Assembly (NCBI GenBank): GCA_039619475.1
Contig: CM077115.1
Coordinates: 134,552,172 to 134,616,171 of the forward strand
Reading direction: 5' to 3'
Length of the DNA stretch: 64,000 nt
Source: Icerya purchasi
Taxonomy: Eukaryota; Arthropoda; Insecta; Hemiptera; Monophlebidae
Part shown: positions 53,497 through 64,000 of the stretch, one piece after another
How positions within the stretch are numbered: the first letter of the stretch is position 1
Layout of the letters: every line of letters starts with the position of its first letter
Notes under the pieces: model-generated
The model's database searches: none
What the model was told of the DNA's origin: nothing
The model's input: only the letters and a program-made list of their open reading frames with translations
Program-made: the position numbers and the translations under genes

Positions 53497-54326
53497 TGTA
53501 ACGGTTCTAGATGTTAACTTGGTAATCAGGGATGCCAACCACGAGGTTTTACACTCGTGGATTTGATTTACTTTTTAGTTTTTATCAAAATTTTAAAATA
53601 TGAGGGTTTGAATAGATTACTTTCAGAACTTTTGAAAATGAACAATATATTATATAAAAAGGACACCTATCTTTCTTTACCGGTCGACCGCTGAAAAACA
53701 CAATATTAATTTATGAATACGGCAACAACAATAATATACAGAATTAATTAACGATAAAACAAAATGGTACGTAATTATCGGCGGTGGTCCGTGGTCCGTG
53801 AATCTGCATTGCGTTGACTGGCTGATGAATTCCAATAGTCACGATTCGTTTATGTTTTTTCCGAATTTAACAATTTTCGTTATTACCGATTTTTTGGTCA
53901 CCTTTACCGGTACGACCGAACACTTTAACCCACAATAGATAAACAATTTCTTATTCCGCGAGCTCTTCGGAGGTACTAGACATAACTCAGTGGCGGTAGA
54001 AAAACAACTAACTGACTGAAGGTAAAACTGCAACTCTATAAGGCTGCCACTGCCTTTCTCGCTAAAATCTTCCTCTGGATTTTCCAAATTTCGACCGCCT
54101 ACTCGACCGTGACCGCTGGACTTGGCAGAATCAGGTAGATCCTTTTTGTTTCCTGCAGGATGCTGATTGGCTGGTCCCACTGACAACAGTTCCAGGCACG
54201 CGCACACTCGCACTCGCACCGCTCATTCCAAATTATTTTTATTTTTATTTCTTTACTTATTTTTTTGATTATTTTTTTATTTTATTTTCTAGAATTTTAT
54301 TAGTCCCATGTAATGGACACATTACA
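53497..54326 (-). mobile_element. LTR C (830 bases)
   Basis: Starts TGTAACGGTTC and ends CACATTACA, similar to LTR B over its full length, with the CCACGAG/CTCGTGG hairpin at 53,539-53,560. The primer-binding-like site and gag-like ORF lie on its low-coordinate side. The high-coordinate flank (CTGTAACTTCC) is unrelated to unit sequence, so this is the outer, 5' end of the array. Confidence 0.78.
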
Positions 54327-54407
54327 CTGTAACTTCCTTTGAATGTCGGTGGAAGATATGATATGCTTTAATGAATGAAGAACAAAATTCCTCAGTACAC
54401 AAAATAA
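54327..54407. repeat. Flank with a small copy of 59,730-59,770
   Basis: TTTAATGAATGAAGAACAAAATTCCTCA at 54,370-54,397 also occurs within the 113-residue ORF at 59,546-59,887. It is too short to code here. Confidence 0.6.
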
Positions 54408-54935
54408 AACAATTATATAACAATATTTTTATATGACAATGAATAATTAAATTGTCGTGTAATAAGATGAAAATATAACATGAAAATACTCACTTTTGTT
54501 GGCGGCATTTTCGTATTTTCGCCACTCCCGTCTCCACCGGCGGCTACACGCTCCTGGGAGCATGACCCTTTCTAGACCAAAATTTTGTGAGGAATTACAA
54601 AAATATTTTTATAAATATATATATATATATGTATATATATGTGTGTGTGTGTTATCATGAAATATATTTATTTATAAGTAGTATACTAAACCCTTGTAGT
54701 AAATTATTGTATATGTAATATTTGAACACTACAATAAAAAGAAATAAAAAATAGTCCTTTCCAGAGAATTCGTGAAAATTTCAATTTTCTTTTCTTTTGT
54801 CAAAAATTGAAAAGATATAAATTTATTCTGAATTTCGGCCTATTCAATTCATGCATTATTATTTCAGGGGAGGGGTGTTTGAACCCTATACCCTCTTCAA
54901 CACTGTAATCACACAAATTATTACAAAAACAAAAT
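54408..54935. repeat. Segmental duplication copy 1, left part
   Basis: Matches 62,310-62,807. On the minus strand both copies contain ATGCCGCCAACAAAA followed by the splice donor GTGAGT (54,508-54,488), which could be a tiny first coding exon. A TA/TG microsatellite lies at 54,618-54,652. The part ends in the target duplication AACAAAAT (54,928-54,935) of the RTE-like LINE. Confidence 0.85.
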
Positions 54936-57900
54936 CTTCTCTTCTTCTTGTGTCTTACGCATGACTGCGCGTAGACGATCCTTGGTATTTCAAATTTTCA
55001 AATTTTTCTCTCTTCTGCAGCCCTCATTAGATCTTCCACTGATTTTATCCCAGTCCATTGATGTATGTTACTTAACCATGACATCTTCCTTCTCCCTGGA
55101 CCTCTTCGACATTCAATTGGTCCTTGTATAATCAGTTTTAATAATTTGTATTTCTTTCCTCGTATAACGTGTGCGAAGTATTTTATCTTGCGTTTCTGTA
55201 TTGTTTCGACTACATTTCGTTCAGTCTTAGCTAATTGCAATACTTTTCTGTTGCTAAACTTCCACGTCCATGGGATGCCCAACATTCTTCTGTGGAACCA
55301 CATCTCACAAGCTTTCAAATGATTAATTATTTTAGCTGTGTATATTATCGTTTCCGCACCATATAACAGAACTGAATATACGTAGCATACGAGCATCCTT
55401 TGCCTGGTTTTCAAATTAATCGAACGATTCATCAATAAATTTCCCAGCTTTTTCAGAGTTGTTTTAACATATCCGATTCTACGTCGAACTTCAACTTCAG
55501 GGTCTAAGTTCTCTATTATAAAACATCCGAGATATTTGAATTCTTGTACTCGCTCTATTTCCTGACCATTGATTAAGATTCTTGTATTTGGATATTCTTC
55601 CCGGCTTATCGCCATAAATTTGGTTTTCTTCACATTTATGTTAAGCCTGTATCTTATACCTGCGTCATTCATATTATTGATTATTTCTTGTAGGTCTTCT
55701 ATCAAATGAGCAAATAGTACTGTGTCATCCGCATACCTTATATTATTTAACCATTTCCCATTCACTTTAACGCCTTTTTCGACCTCATAGATTGCTTCCT
55801 TGAATATTTCGTCAGTGTATACATTAAATAGTAGTGGGGACAATATACAACCCTGTCGTACCCCTCTGCTTATTTCGATTTTTTCCGATTCTTTTCCATC
55901 TACTAGAACTGTGGCCGATTGCTTCCAGTATAGATTCTTGACAATCCTTATGTCATACGCATTAACATTTTTCTCCTGTAATATTTGAATTAATTTGTTA
56001 TGTTTAACTCTATCGAATGCTTTTTCATAATCCAAGAAGCAAACGAAGATATCTTTCCTTTGGTCCCGACATTTTTGGAAAAGTGCATTTACCGCCATCA
56101 GTGCATCTCTGGTTCCGAGTCCTTGTCTAAAGCCAAACTGGTTTTGATCCAAGTCTTGTTCACAGACACCTCTGATTCTTGCATGTATTATTCTGATGAA
56201 TATTTTAAGAAGGTGGCTTATTAAACTGATCGTTCTGTAATCGTCGCATCTGGTTGCCGTTACTTTTTTGGATATTGTAACAAATGTTGATCGAAGCCAT
56301 TCATCTAGTATTTCTCCTGAATTATATATTTCATTGAACAGAGCTGTTATCTTTTCGATGTTATCATTGTTCAATAATTTTATTATTTCACTAGGTATCT
56401 CATCTGGTCCAGTCACTTTTCTCTGTTTAGTTTCCTTGATTGCATATTCTACCTTAGATTTAAATATCTTGTATTTTTCTTCTTCTACAACTGGCGTATC
56501 TATTTCAACTCTAGAGGCACTATAAACTTTTTTAATGTAATCACTCCACGATCTGAGTTTGTCATCTATATCTATTACAAGCTTGCCTTCTTCATTAATT
56601 AGTTTTGCTGTGTTCTTTTTCGGTACAAGCCAGTTATCTCTTTAATTTTGCAGTGCACATTCAGCGTATCGTGTTTTCTTTCTAACTGTTCCATTTCATT
56701 ACATTTTATATTCATCGACGCACTTTTTGCTTCTCGTATCTTTTTCTTTATATTTTTGTGAATTGTTGCGTAACTAGTTGTACCTTTTGCTAACCTGCGT
56801 TGTTCCATTAAATCGAGAATTTCATCCGTCATCCATATATTCCTTTTCTTAACCTTCTCTGATTTTATGTTTGTCCGGCAAACTATTCTGATTTCTTCAT
56901 TAATTAGTGACACTCGGTCTTTAATATTTACTCTTGCGTTTGTAGTGTATGCACTTTCGAATGCTTCATTGACTTTCTGCGCTACCTTCATTTTTAATTG
57001 TTCATTTCCTAGTTTGGTGAAGTCAATTCTCTTCTTTTGACTTCTATTGTCCATTTTCTTCCATCTTAAGTTTATTCTAGCTATTAACGGATTGTGATCT
57101 GACCCAATGTCTGCTCCAGGGTACGCTGCAACTCTTTTCACCATGTTTCTGTACCTTCTCCGAATTATAATATAATCTATTTGATGTTTTACCATTGTAC
57201 CATCATCTCGCGGCAATGACCATGTATATAGACGTCTTTTCGGTAATTCAAACCATGTGTTCATTATAGCCATGTTATTTTCTTCACAAAATTGAACTAG
57301 CTTTTCTCCTCTTTCATTCTTATTTCCTAATCCATAAGGTCCGACTGTATCTCCTACTTTACCTCTTCCTACTTTTGAGTTCAAGTCTCCTATTATAATG
57401 ACGATTTCATTCGATTTTGTGCTATCCATTACGGTCTGCAGTTCTTCGTAAAATTTCTCTATTTCTTCAATGTATTTTGGATCTGTAGTTGGCGCATACA
57501 CTTGTATTATATTAATTACTGTACATCTAGATTTTAAGCTCAACATTGCTATCCTGTCCAATAAGGGTACAAACCCTGCTACCATATGTACATATTTTTC
57601 ATCTACCATTATCCCCACCCCATTTCTATAATTGGTATCTGTGTTTCCGGAATAGTATAATTTTCCACCTGTATATCTTATTTCTCCATTTCCAATCCAT
57701 CTATGCTCGCATATTCCCTTAATCGCTATTTGCATTCTCTTCATTTCTTTTGTTGCATTGGCCAGTTTTACAGGTTGGAATAAGCTTCGGACATTCCACG
57801 TTCCTATGTTAGTAATCTTTTTGGTAACCGGCGGTATTCTTAGCACCCTGTGCCCATTAAAGAACTGCACCGAACTCAGGGCCGTTTCTTGATTTGTTAC

Positions 57901-58381
57901 CATTGGATTACCTGGGGAACATACAGCAGTGGTTTCCCACTTGCCTTCAACCAGATTTTCTATTGGAGTTTACTCCCTTAGCCGATTCTTCCAGTTTTAA
58001 GGCGCTGGATACTCGCCTACTCGCCCCAAGACATAATATTCATAGAATATTAGTCTTGCCTGGGACACTTTGGTTATGGTTGAGCTGCTGGTAGTCTGCA
58101 AGATGTAGCTGCAGTAATGTGACTAACGGTACTTATTAGTGTATTGTTATCGGCCAACAATACTCCACCGTTTCACCACCAGCTAAATGAATTTCCATTT
58201 TAGCTCCTACATTCAGTACCGAGTCTACCAAAAGAGGATACCACCCCGCACAATGTGGACGCGTGGAAATTCATGGCTTTCATCATTTGTATCATTGTCG
58301 GTGGACCGACACCAATTGGCAACGAGTGACTACTATCTAGAGAACTACCTCTAGCGACATGCAGCCTGTGCCCCACAGGGC
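54936..58381 (-). mobile_element. RTE-like non-LTR retrotransposon, complete insertion
   Basis: A 3.4-kb insertion bounded by an 8-base target duplication AACAAAAT (54,928-54,935 and 58,382-58,389). The empty site is preserved in the second duplication copy at about 62,800-62,808. The transcript 3' end has AAGAAGAAGAG instead of poly-A, a simple-repeat tail as in RTE elements. A 5' region of about 480 bases precedes the single endonuclease-RT reading frame. Confidence 0.88.
54998..57903 (-). pseudogene. RTE-like endonuclease/reverse transcriptase ORF, one frameshift
   Basis: The upstream frame, 57,903-56,599, is an AP-like endonuclease (IGTWNVRSLFQPVKL, GDLNSKVGRGKVGD, GSDHNPLIARI). Such sequences are often annotated in insect genomes as craniofacial development protein 2-like. 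The downstream frame, starting well before its first ATG at 56,416 and ending at 54,998, is reverse transcriptase (TGPDEIPSEIIK, RQGCILSPLLFN, IRYADDTVLFA) with a C-terminal WFHRRMLGIPW segment. A one-base shift in an A-rich run near 56,612-56,622 separates the two; otherwise the frames are open. No RNase H and no ORF1 are present, which suits the RTE group. Confidence 0.88.
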
Positions 58382-58389
58382 AACAAAAT

Positions 58390-59320
58390 ATTGCATTTAA
58401 ATCAATGGAGCATATTAAGTCATTCAGTTAATGTATAAAAATTAAATAAAGCCAATATTCTGTTTTTTTTTTAATCAAATGAATCTATTTTATTATTCAA
58501 AATAAAAAACGTACCGACTACAATCATTGGTCTAATCGAATATCCCGTCTAAAATTTTAAAAAACTGGTTAAGCAATACAAAAAAGATGTAAAAATTAAA
58601 TATTAAAAGACAATTTAAAGTGAACCATTTTTCATTGAAAATATATTAAAGTACAATATCGAATAATGTAAAGATGTCATGTTATTTTGGAAATATTTAG
58701 ACAGTAATAATTAGCCAAAGAAATAATTTTTCATCATAATAGTTGAGTTAGGTGAAAAATAGAAGTAATGTAATTAGAATATCTGAAATTAACGTTAAAA
58801 TAATATAGAAGGAATATGAAAAGTAGTGATTTTAAAGATGGTGAAATATTTAATATACTAAAATAACACCCGTAAAGTTTAATTTACCTACCATAAGTAA
58901 GATTAAAATAAAAAGTTTTAAATTTAAAAACGAGAACATTGAAAATAGTTTAAAAAAGATAAATTAAACACTATAAGTATGCCCCACGGGAGTGACTATG
59001 TTTGCGGCTGTGAATGCATTTCAGTGAAGATACAATACCCTAGCAAGGGAAAAGCCCAACCTGCTGATACCGTTGTATCCCTTAAATGAATTGTAATCAA
59101 ACCTCAACCCCCTCTGATGGTGAAAGTGTTTATTGGCCTCATATAAGTCAAAATAATAATTAACAATACAGGTTTTCCAACCTGAAAGCCATTCTACCTT
59201 CAGCTGCACATGTAGAACCTCTGAAATTTAATAAACACATACTGATTCACGCACACAAATTACAGCAAGTAATAACTTTTAAATAATTAATTGCGTCATC
59301 GAATTCATATCAACAGGAAC
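58390..59320. repeat. Segmental duplication copy 1, right part
   Basis: Matches 62,809-63,745 with many point changes and small indels. A 62-codon minus-strand frame (59,021-59,209) has a counterpart in the second copy (63,442-63,681), sharing WFSGWKT/WLSGWKT and NYYFDLYEAN. It may be a relic exon, but no family is recognised. Confidence 0.85.
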
Positions 59321-59545
59321 AATGTTTACTAAATAAAGTTTCCTATCCGCAACAATATTAAAAGTTGAATCAATGCACAGAATGTGTTTTCATCTATTAA
59401 CCATTTCCTTTAGTTGTTGCTTTCTCTGAAAGCCTAAAGCAAATAGCTCATCACAATTTTCAACTCAATCAATATTACCGATGATAGGTTCTGGCAAGCC
59501 CCAAGTCTCATAAACCAGAATACAATCGAGCAGATTATGGTATTT

Positions 59546-59887
59546 CTAGACCAAGATTGCTGTGGAAGTGGCATCGTCTTTGTGGTACCTATCTAACATT
59601 TTAATATTCTGCGCTAACTGATTTATTTCTCGTAAACATACAAAATGGGCCTGTTTTGGCTTACCTTCGTAATTTTCTTCATTCATGCCTTTGTCTTCCT
59701 GTAACTTCCTTTTAATTTCTGCAAAAGATATGCAACGCCTTAATGAATGAAGAACAAAATTCCTCACTGACAATGGTAAGCGATGCCACTGTGTATTTTT
59801 AAACAATAATTTATGGGAGTGTTTCAGCATACTTTCTGACCTACCTAAACTGGTTTCAATGCAGACTAACATTCTCGCTGGACACAT
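59546..59887 (-). CDS. Unknown ORF, 113 residues
   Basis: An open frame from the ATG at 59,885-59,887 to a stop at 59,546. It begins MCPARMLVCIETSLGR, has a WHRLPLSVRNFVLHSLRRC segment and a charged middle (EIKRKLQEDKGMNEENYEGK). There is no signal peptide or membrane segment. A 28-base piece of it recurs at 54,370-54,397. It could be one exon of a host gene or a piece of a DNA transposon. I do not recognise it. Confidence 0.3.
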   Translation of the reverse strand: MCPARMLVCIETSLGRSESMLKHSHKLLFKNTQWHRLPLSVRNFVLHSLRRCISFAEIKRKLQEDKGMNEENYEGKPKQAHFVCLREINQLAQNIKMLDRYHKDDATSTAILV

Positions 59888-60170
59888 AAAATATGGAACC
59901 CGTCCAAATTTACATTAACAATAATTTTTATTAATCAAGTTTTTATTGGAATTAAAATATGTTGCGTCAAACTGGCAGGCAAAATATTCATATTGTTTAG
60001 ATTTTAATTTTTTTTTTATTTACTTTAATAAAATAAGCATAATCGCGCATTTGCAGTAAATTTTTCCACTGTACAAATTCCACATAAGACTGAAAATCTT
60101 TAGTAACCATTTCTGATGGAACCATATGCCGTTTTTCCACATGAGTAACCATTGTGCTAAATTTAAAAAA

Positions 60171-60786
60171 TCATAATTTACAATTCAGTTTCAGGCATAT
60201 TATTCTACGTTTCAAGACTTTCTTATCCTTGCATGTATGTTGTAATAATATTTTTCTGTTGTTAAAAGTTAAATTACAATCATTACATTTACTTTCATTT
60301 ACGTTAATTTTACAATAATCATGGTCTCTTAAATGCGTCAATATAACGTGGTTTTTTGTATAACTATGCTTTATTAATGTAGATTTTTTATTAACACTAC
60401 TGCAATTTTCAATGATGCCATCAGTGACATGTTTATTTTCATGTAACTTTGATTCACTGTTCCATGTAAAATTGTTAGTAATATTACAAATTGCTACTAG
60501 TACATTTTTTTTGGTGCTTACGAAATGAGAATATACTTTTGGTTTTTTACACATATCACACGTTCTCAGAATGGTTACATACTTTTTTATGCGCCAGAAA
60601 TTCAATCTTAATCAAAAATTTATAATTACAAATTTTACATACACGGCAATATCGAATGTGATCAGTAAAATGCCGACAACCCATAAATATTTCATTGCAT
60701 ATATCACATTTGGTACCATATTCATAATATTTACCAGTAATGTAGATGGATTTACCACATTCCTGATGCATAAGAAGCCTTTCCAT
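60171..60786 (-). pseudogene. C2H2-type zinc-finger protein, frameshifted
   Basis: Two overlapping minus-strand frames together give a series of zinc-finger pairs. The first (60,786-60,556) has CDICNEIFMGCRHFTDH and CRVCKICNYKFLIKIEFLAHKK; the second (60,605-60,171) has CDMCKKPKVYSHF and CNDCNLTFNNRKILLQHTC. A one-base shift near 60,556-60,575 moves between them. Finger spacing is irregular. The tiny exon-like ATG at 62,402 and 54,508 on the same strand could belong to a gene of this type, but no link can be shown. Nucleic-acid binding is expected of the family. Confidence 0.45.
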
Positions 60787-60807
60787 CTTTACTACCATCA
60801 CCAACAA

Positions 60808-62309
60808 TATTTCTTCAACACTGAACTCTTTTAGACTTTATATTGATAATTACAATAGTTTATAGATACCACTGATTATTTTCTATTGCTGTTTAATTAT
60901 GGTTGTTGGTTAGAGAACTATCATTTTTCATAGATAACAAAGAAAACAAGTTATTAATTTGAAAAACCAATTTCTAAATAATGCAGCTTTCTACTGTTTA
61001 ATAATTCTTTTTCTCCAAAATGAAAATGTAATTGTATTAAAAAGCAAGTAAGAATAGTAAAGAACAAGAGACCAGACAGAATTTTTTAAACTAAAAATCA
61101 TTATTCATAGATAAGATAATTATCATCATAATTGGCAATAATTACGTTTCAATGACAGAAAAACGAAATATATTACTGACAGTTTCTTTTGTAAAAGTTC
61201 ATTTTCAAATTTTTTTAGATAAGTACTTAAAATTGCATCATTAAAGTGCAATATCAGCACTCAATTAAAAAGAAAAAGTAAACTGACCCGTGCGTCAGTA
61301 ATTTTTATAATTACGTTATTAGGTGAAGTACATGTACTTGGAATGGCAGAAATAAGTTTACATGTAATTATTTTTATTTGCTTAAATTTTACTTTAAATG
61401 AATAAATTGAAAATGAAACTAATTACAACAAATTTATATCATAAAATTTTGGTATTACAATGTGTTTTCATTTGTCACTTCAAGTTGCTTCTTAATGAGA
61501 ATTTTCGCCACCTTCAGGACACTCCATTTAATATACAATTAAAACTAAAAAAATTGATAATTAAATGTACAGAATAAATAATTGAAATTATAAAAATATT
61601 AACGCGATAAGTCTTAAAGCAATAAAAGAAATGAAAACGGCTAAAATAACTGACAACCACGCAGAAGAAAAAAAAAAACAAAATTGACAATGGAATAAAT
61701 TAAAACAATAAAAACAAATTTAATAGAATACCATTGCCAAACATTGTGACAAAAAACAGAAAATGATGTAACATGCTAAAATATCAAAATGGTAAATTCA
61801 AATTGGCGCACAGACGTAAATTTCTGGAAATTATGCGAAAATAATTTTCATTAATCGAAAAAAACTGATTATACAATCCGTTAAAAAAATGGTATTCCAT
61901 TCATCATTCATCTTCTATAAACGTTCTAGTTTACTTTCGTCATATCTTTTCTGCAATAAAAAATATTTATACAGAACGCGGGGAGATTAATATATTTTAC
62001 AACAAGCTGAAATTCAATAATAAATAAATAAATTGAAATTCTGTAACTAATTAAAAAGTTTTTAAAAAGTTAATAACATTTCTATTCTTTCACTTCATGC
62101 TCTTTTAACTCGATGCTTACACATCAATAACCGATTTAAACTATTGAAATTACATACCACTCCTGTTTTTGGATATAAAAAATTGAAATAAAATTTTTAA
62201 AGTAACAAATTTGAATGATGTCTAATAATTGATAGAGATATTTTTAAAACTTAAATGTTTGCATTTATGAAAATTCTAAATTCCCATGAGCATGTCCGCA
62301 AAATAACAC
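60808..62309. other. AT-rich intergenic DNA
   Basis: About 1.5 kb with no ORF over 60 codons and no recognisable RNA gene. Nothing is seen beyond simple AT-rich sequence. Confidence 0.5.
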
Positions 62310-63745
62310 TCTAATATAACATTATTTTTATATGACAATGAATAATTAAATTGTCGCGTAATAAGATGAAAACATGAAGATACTCACTTTTGTTGGCGGC
62401 ATTTTTGTATTTTCGCCACTCCCGTCTCCATCGGCGGCTACACGCTCCTGGGAGCAAGACCCTTCCTAGACCAAAATTTTGGAAGGAATTACAAAAATAT
62501 TTTTATAAATATATATATATACATAAATGTGTGTGTGTTATCATGAAATATATTTATTTATAAATAGTATACTAAAGTCTTGTAGTAAATTATTGTATAT
62601 GCAATATTTGAACACCACAATAAAAACAAATTAAAAACAGCCCTTTCCATAGAATTCGTAAAAATTTCGGTTTTCTTTTCTTTTGTCAAAAATTGAAAAG
62701 TCTGAATTTCGGCCTATTTAATTCATGCATTATTATTTCAGGGGAGGGGTGTTTGAACCCTATAACCACTTACAACACCATAATCACACAAATTATTACA
62801 AAAACAAAATATTGCATTTAAATCAATGGAGCATATTAAGTCATTCAGTTAATGCATAAAAATTAAATAAAGCCAATATTCTTTTTTTTTTTTAATCAAA
62901 TCAATCTATTTTATTATTCAAAATAAAAAACTTATCGGCTACAATCATTGGTCTAATTGAATATCCCGTCTAAAATTTTAAAAAATTGGTTAAGCAATAC
63001 AAAAAAGATGTAAAAATTAAATATTAAAAGACAATTTTAAATGCACCATTTTTCCTTGAAAACATATTAAAGTAGAATATAGAATAATGTAAACATGTCA
63101 TGTTATTTTGGAAATATTTGGACAGTAATAATTAGCCAAAGAAATAATTTTTCATCAAAATAGTTGAGTTAGGTTAAAAATAGAAGTAACGTAATTAGAA
63201 TATCTGAAATTAACGTTAAAATAATATAGGAGGAATATGAAAAGTAGTAATTTTAGAGAAAGTGAAATATTTAATATACTAAAATAACACCCGTAAAGTT
63301 TAATTTACTTACCATTAGTAAAATTAAATTAAAAATGTTATATTTACAAATGAAAACATTATGAGAAAAGATAAATTAAATAAAGAAGCGCGCTGCATAC
63401 GACCCATGGAAGTGACCTATGTTCATGGCTGTGAATGCATTTCAAAGAAGATATAATACCTGGGCAAGGGAAAGGCCCAACCTGCTGATACTGTTGTATC
63501 TCTTAAATGAAATGTAATCAACACTCAACCCCCTCTGACGGCGAAAGTGATTATTGGCCTCATATAAGTCAAAATAATAATTAACAAAACGGGTTTTCCA
63601 ACCAGAAAACCATTCTATATTCAGCTGCTCACATAGAACCTCCGAAATTTTTAATAAACACATGCTAGTACACGCACCCAAATTACATCAAGTAATAACT
63701 TTTAAATAATTAATTGCGTCGTCAAATTCATATCAACAGGAACGC
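62310..63745. repeat. Segmental duplication copy 2 (uninterrupted)
   Basis: Contains the equivalent of 54,408-54,935 joined directly to 58,390-59,320. The junction at about 62,800-62,808 (ACAAAAACAAAATATTGC) is the empty site of the RTE-like LINE. The ATGCCGCCAACAAAA/GTGAGT exon-like end lies at 62,402-62,382 on the minus strand. Confidence 0.88.
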
Positions 63746-64000
63746 TCTATTAATGTTAGCAATATTCCTAATGCAGTAAATACTGTCAATTGCAATATGT
63801 TAAATCTAACAAACGATTTCTCTTTTAAAATACAACACCGATATATAAACACAGTGCATAAGCTTGGTAATTAATACATTTACATTAGATATAAATCATT
63901 ACCTGATTCGCTTGAATTAATACATGTGATATAATTCAAAAACAAAAAAGAGGAAAGTAAACCGTTGTCTTGCCAGTAGTTACAGAGGCAGAAGTGACAG
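63746..64000. other. Unique AT-rich flank
   Basis: Sequence beyond the duplication; no feature is seen up to the window edge. Confidence 0.4.

Noticed and set aside
11195..54326. Polydnavirus (bracovirus or ichnovirus) proviral segment
   Set aside because: Repeated secreted genes suggested it, but no excision motifs or recognised polydnavirus gene families are visible, and LTRs explain the repeats.
59021..63681. Paired small ORFs in the two duplication copies as real genes
   Set aside because: They differ in length and start codon, and their similarity is explained by the segmental duplication. No family is recognised.

Overview
This is a stretch of AT-rich eukaryotic nuclear DNA. It is almost certainly from an arthropod, most likely an insect: it holds a polinton/Maverick element of the arthropod type, an I/Jockey-like LINE, an RTE-like LINE and Ty3/gypsy elements, and splice-site-like sequences are common. 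The species cannot be named from the sequence. Almost everything recognisable is mobile or virus-derived, and the elements are nested.

Region 1 (1-10,960) is most of a polinton/Maverick (adintovirus-like) element. On the minus strand are the start of an uncharacterised polinton protein, the packaging ATPase and the family B DNA polymerase. On the plus strand are a phospholipase A2/membrane-active minor capsid protein, an adenain-like protease, the penton, the double-jelly-roll major capsid protein and an exonuclease-like protein. An unrecognised 201-residue ORF lies on the minus strand. The penton, major capsid and exonuclease-like ORFs are open. The ATPase, protease and polymerase each carry a stop or frameshift, so the element is decaying. 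A TATA-like motif recurs ahead of the capsid genes.

Region 2 (11,020-54,330) reads as an array of three related units, all oriented on the minus strand and separated by 0.8 kb LTR-like repeats (11,195-12,032; 18,512-19,335; a remnant at 30,584-30,647; 53,497-54,326). In transcript order a unit is: LTR, primer-binding-like site, gag-like coiled-coil ORF with an SGNH-hydrolase segment, a G-rich tract, small exon-like segments, then a gene for a predicted secreted protein of unknown family. The gene is intact in unit A (12,393-13,505) and broken in units B and C. Unit B is interrupted by a complete LINE (22,510-29,248). Unit C is interrupted by a Ty3/gypsy element with a perfect 5-bp target duplication (31,886-48,422). 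Most of the gypsy interior has been replaced by a second, different polinton fragment (about 32,835-45,475) with a broken integrase, a coiled-coil fibre-like protein, a second polymerase and a stand-alone relative of the polymerase N-terminal domain.

Region 3 (54,330-64,000) is gene-poor DNA with a 1.4-kb segmental duplication (54,408-59,320 and 62,310-63,745). The first copy is split by an RTE-like LINE (54,936-58,381), and the second copy preserves the empty site. Between the copies lie a broken zinc-finger ORF and an unknown ORF.

Coordinates of repeat edges are by eye and good to about 10-20 bases, except where a target-site duplication fixes them. No alignments or database searches were run.
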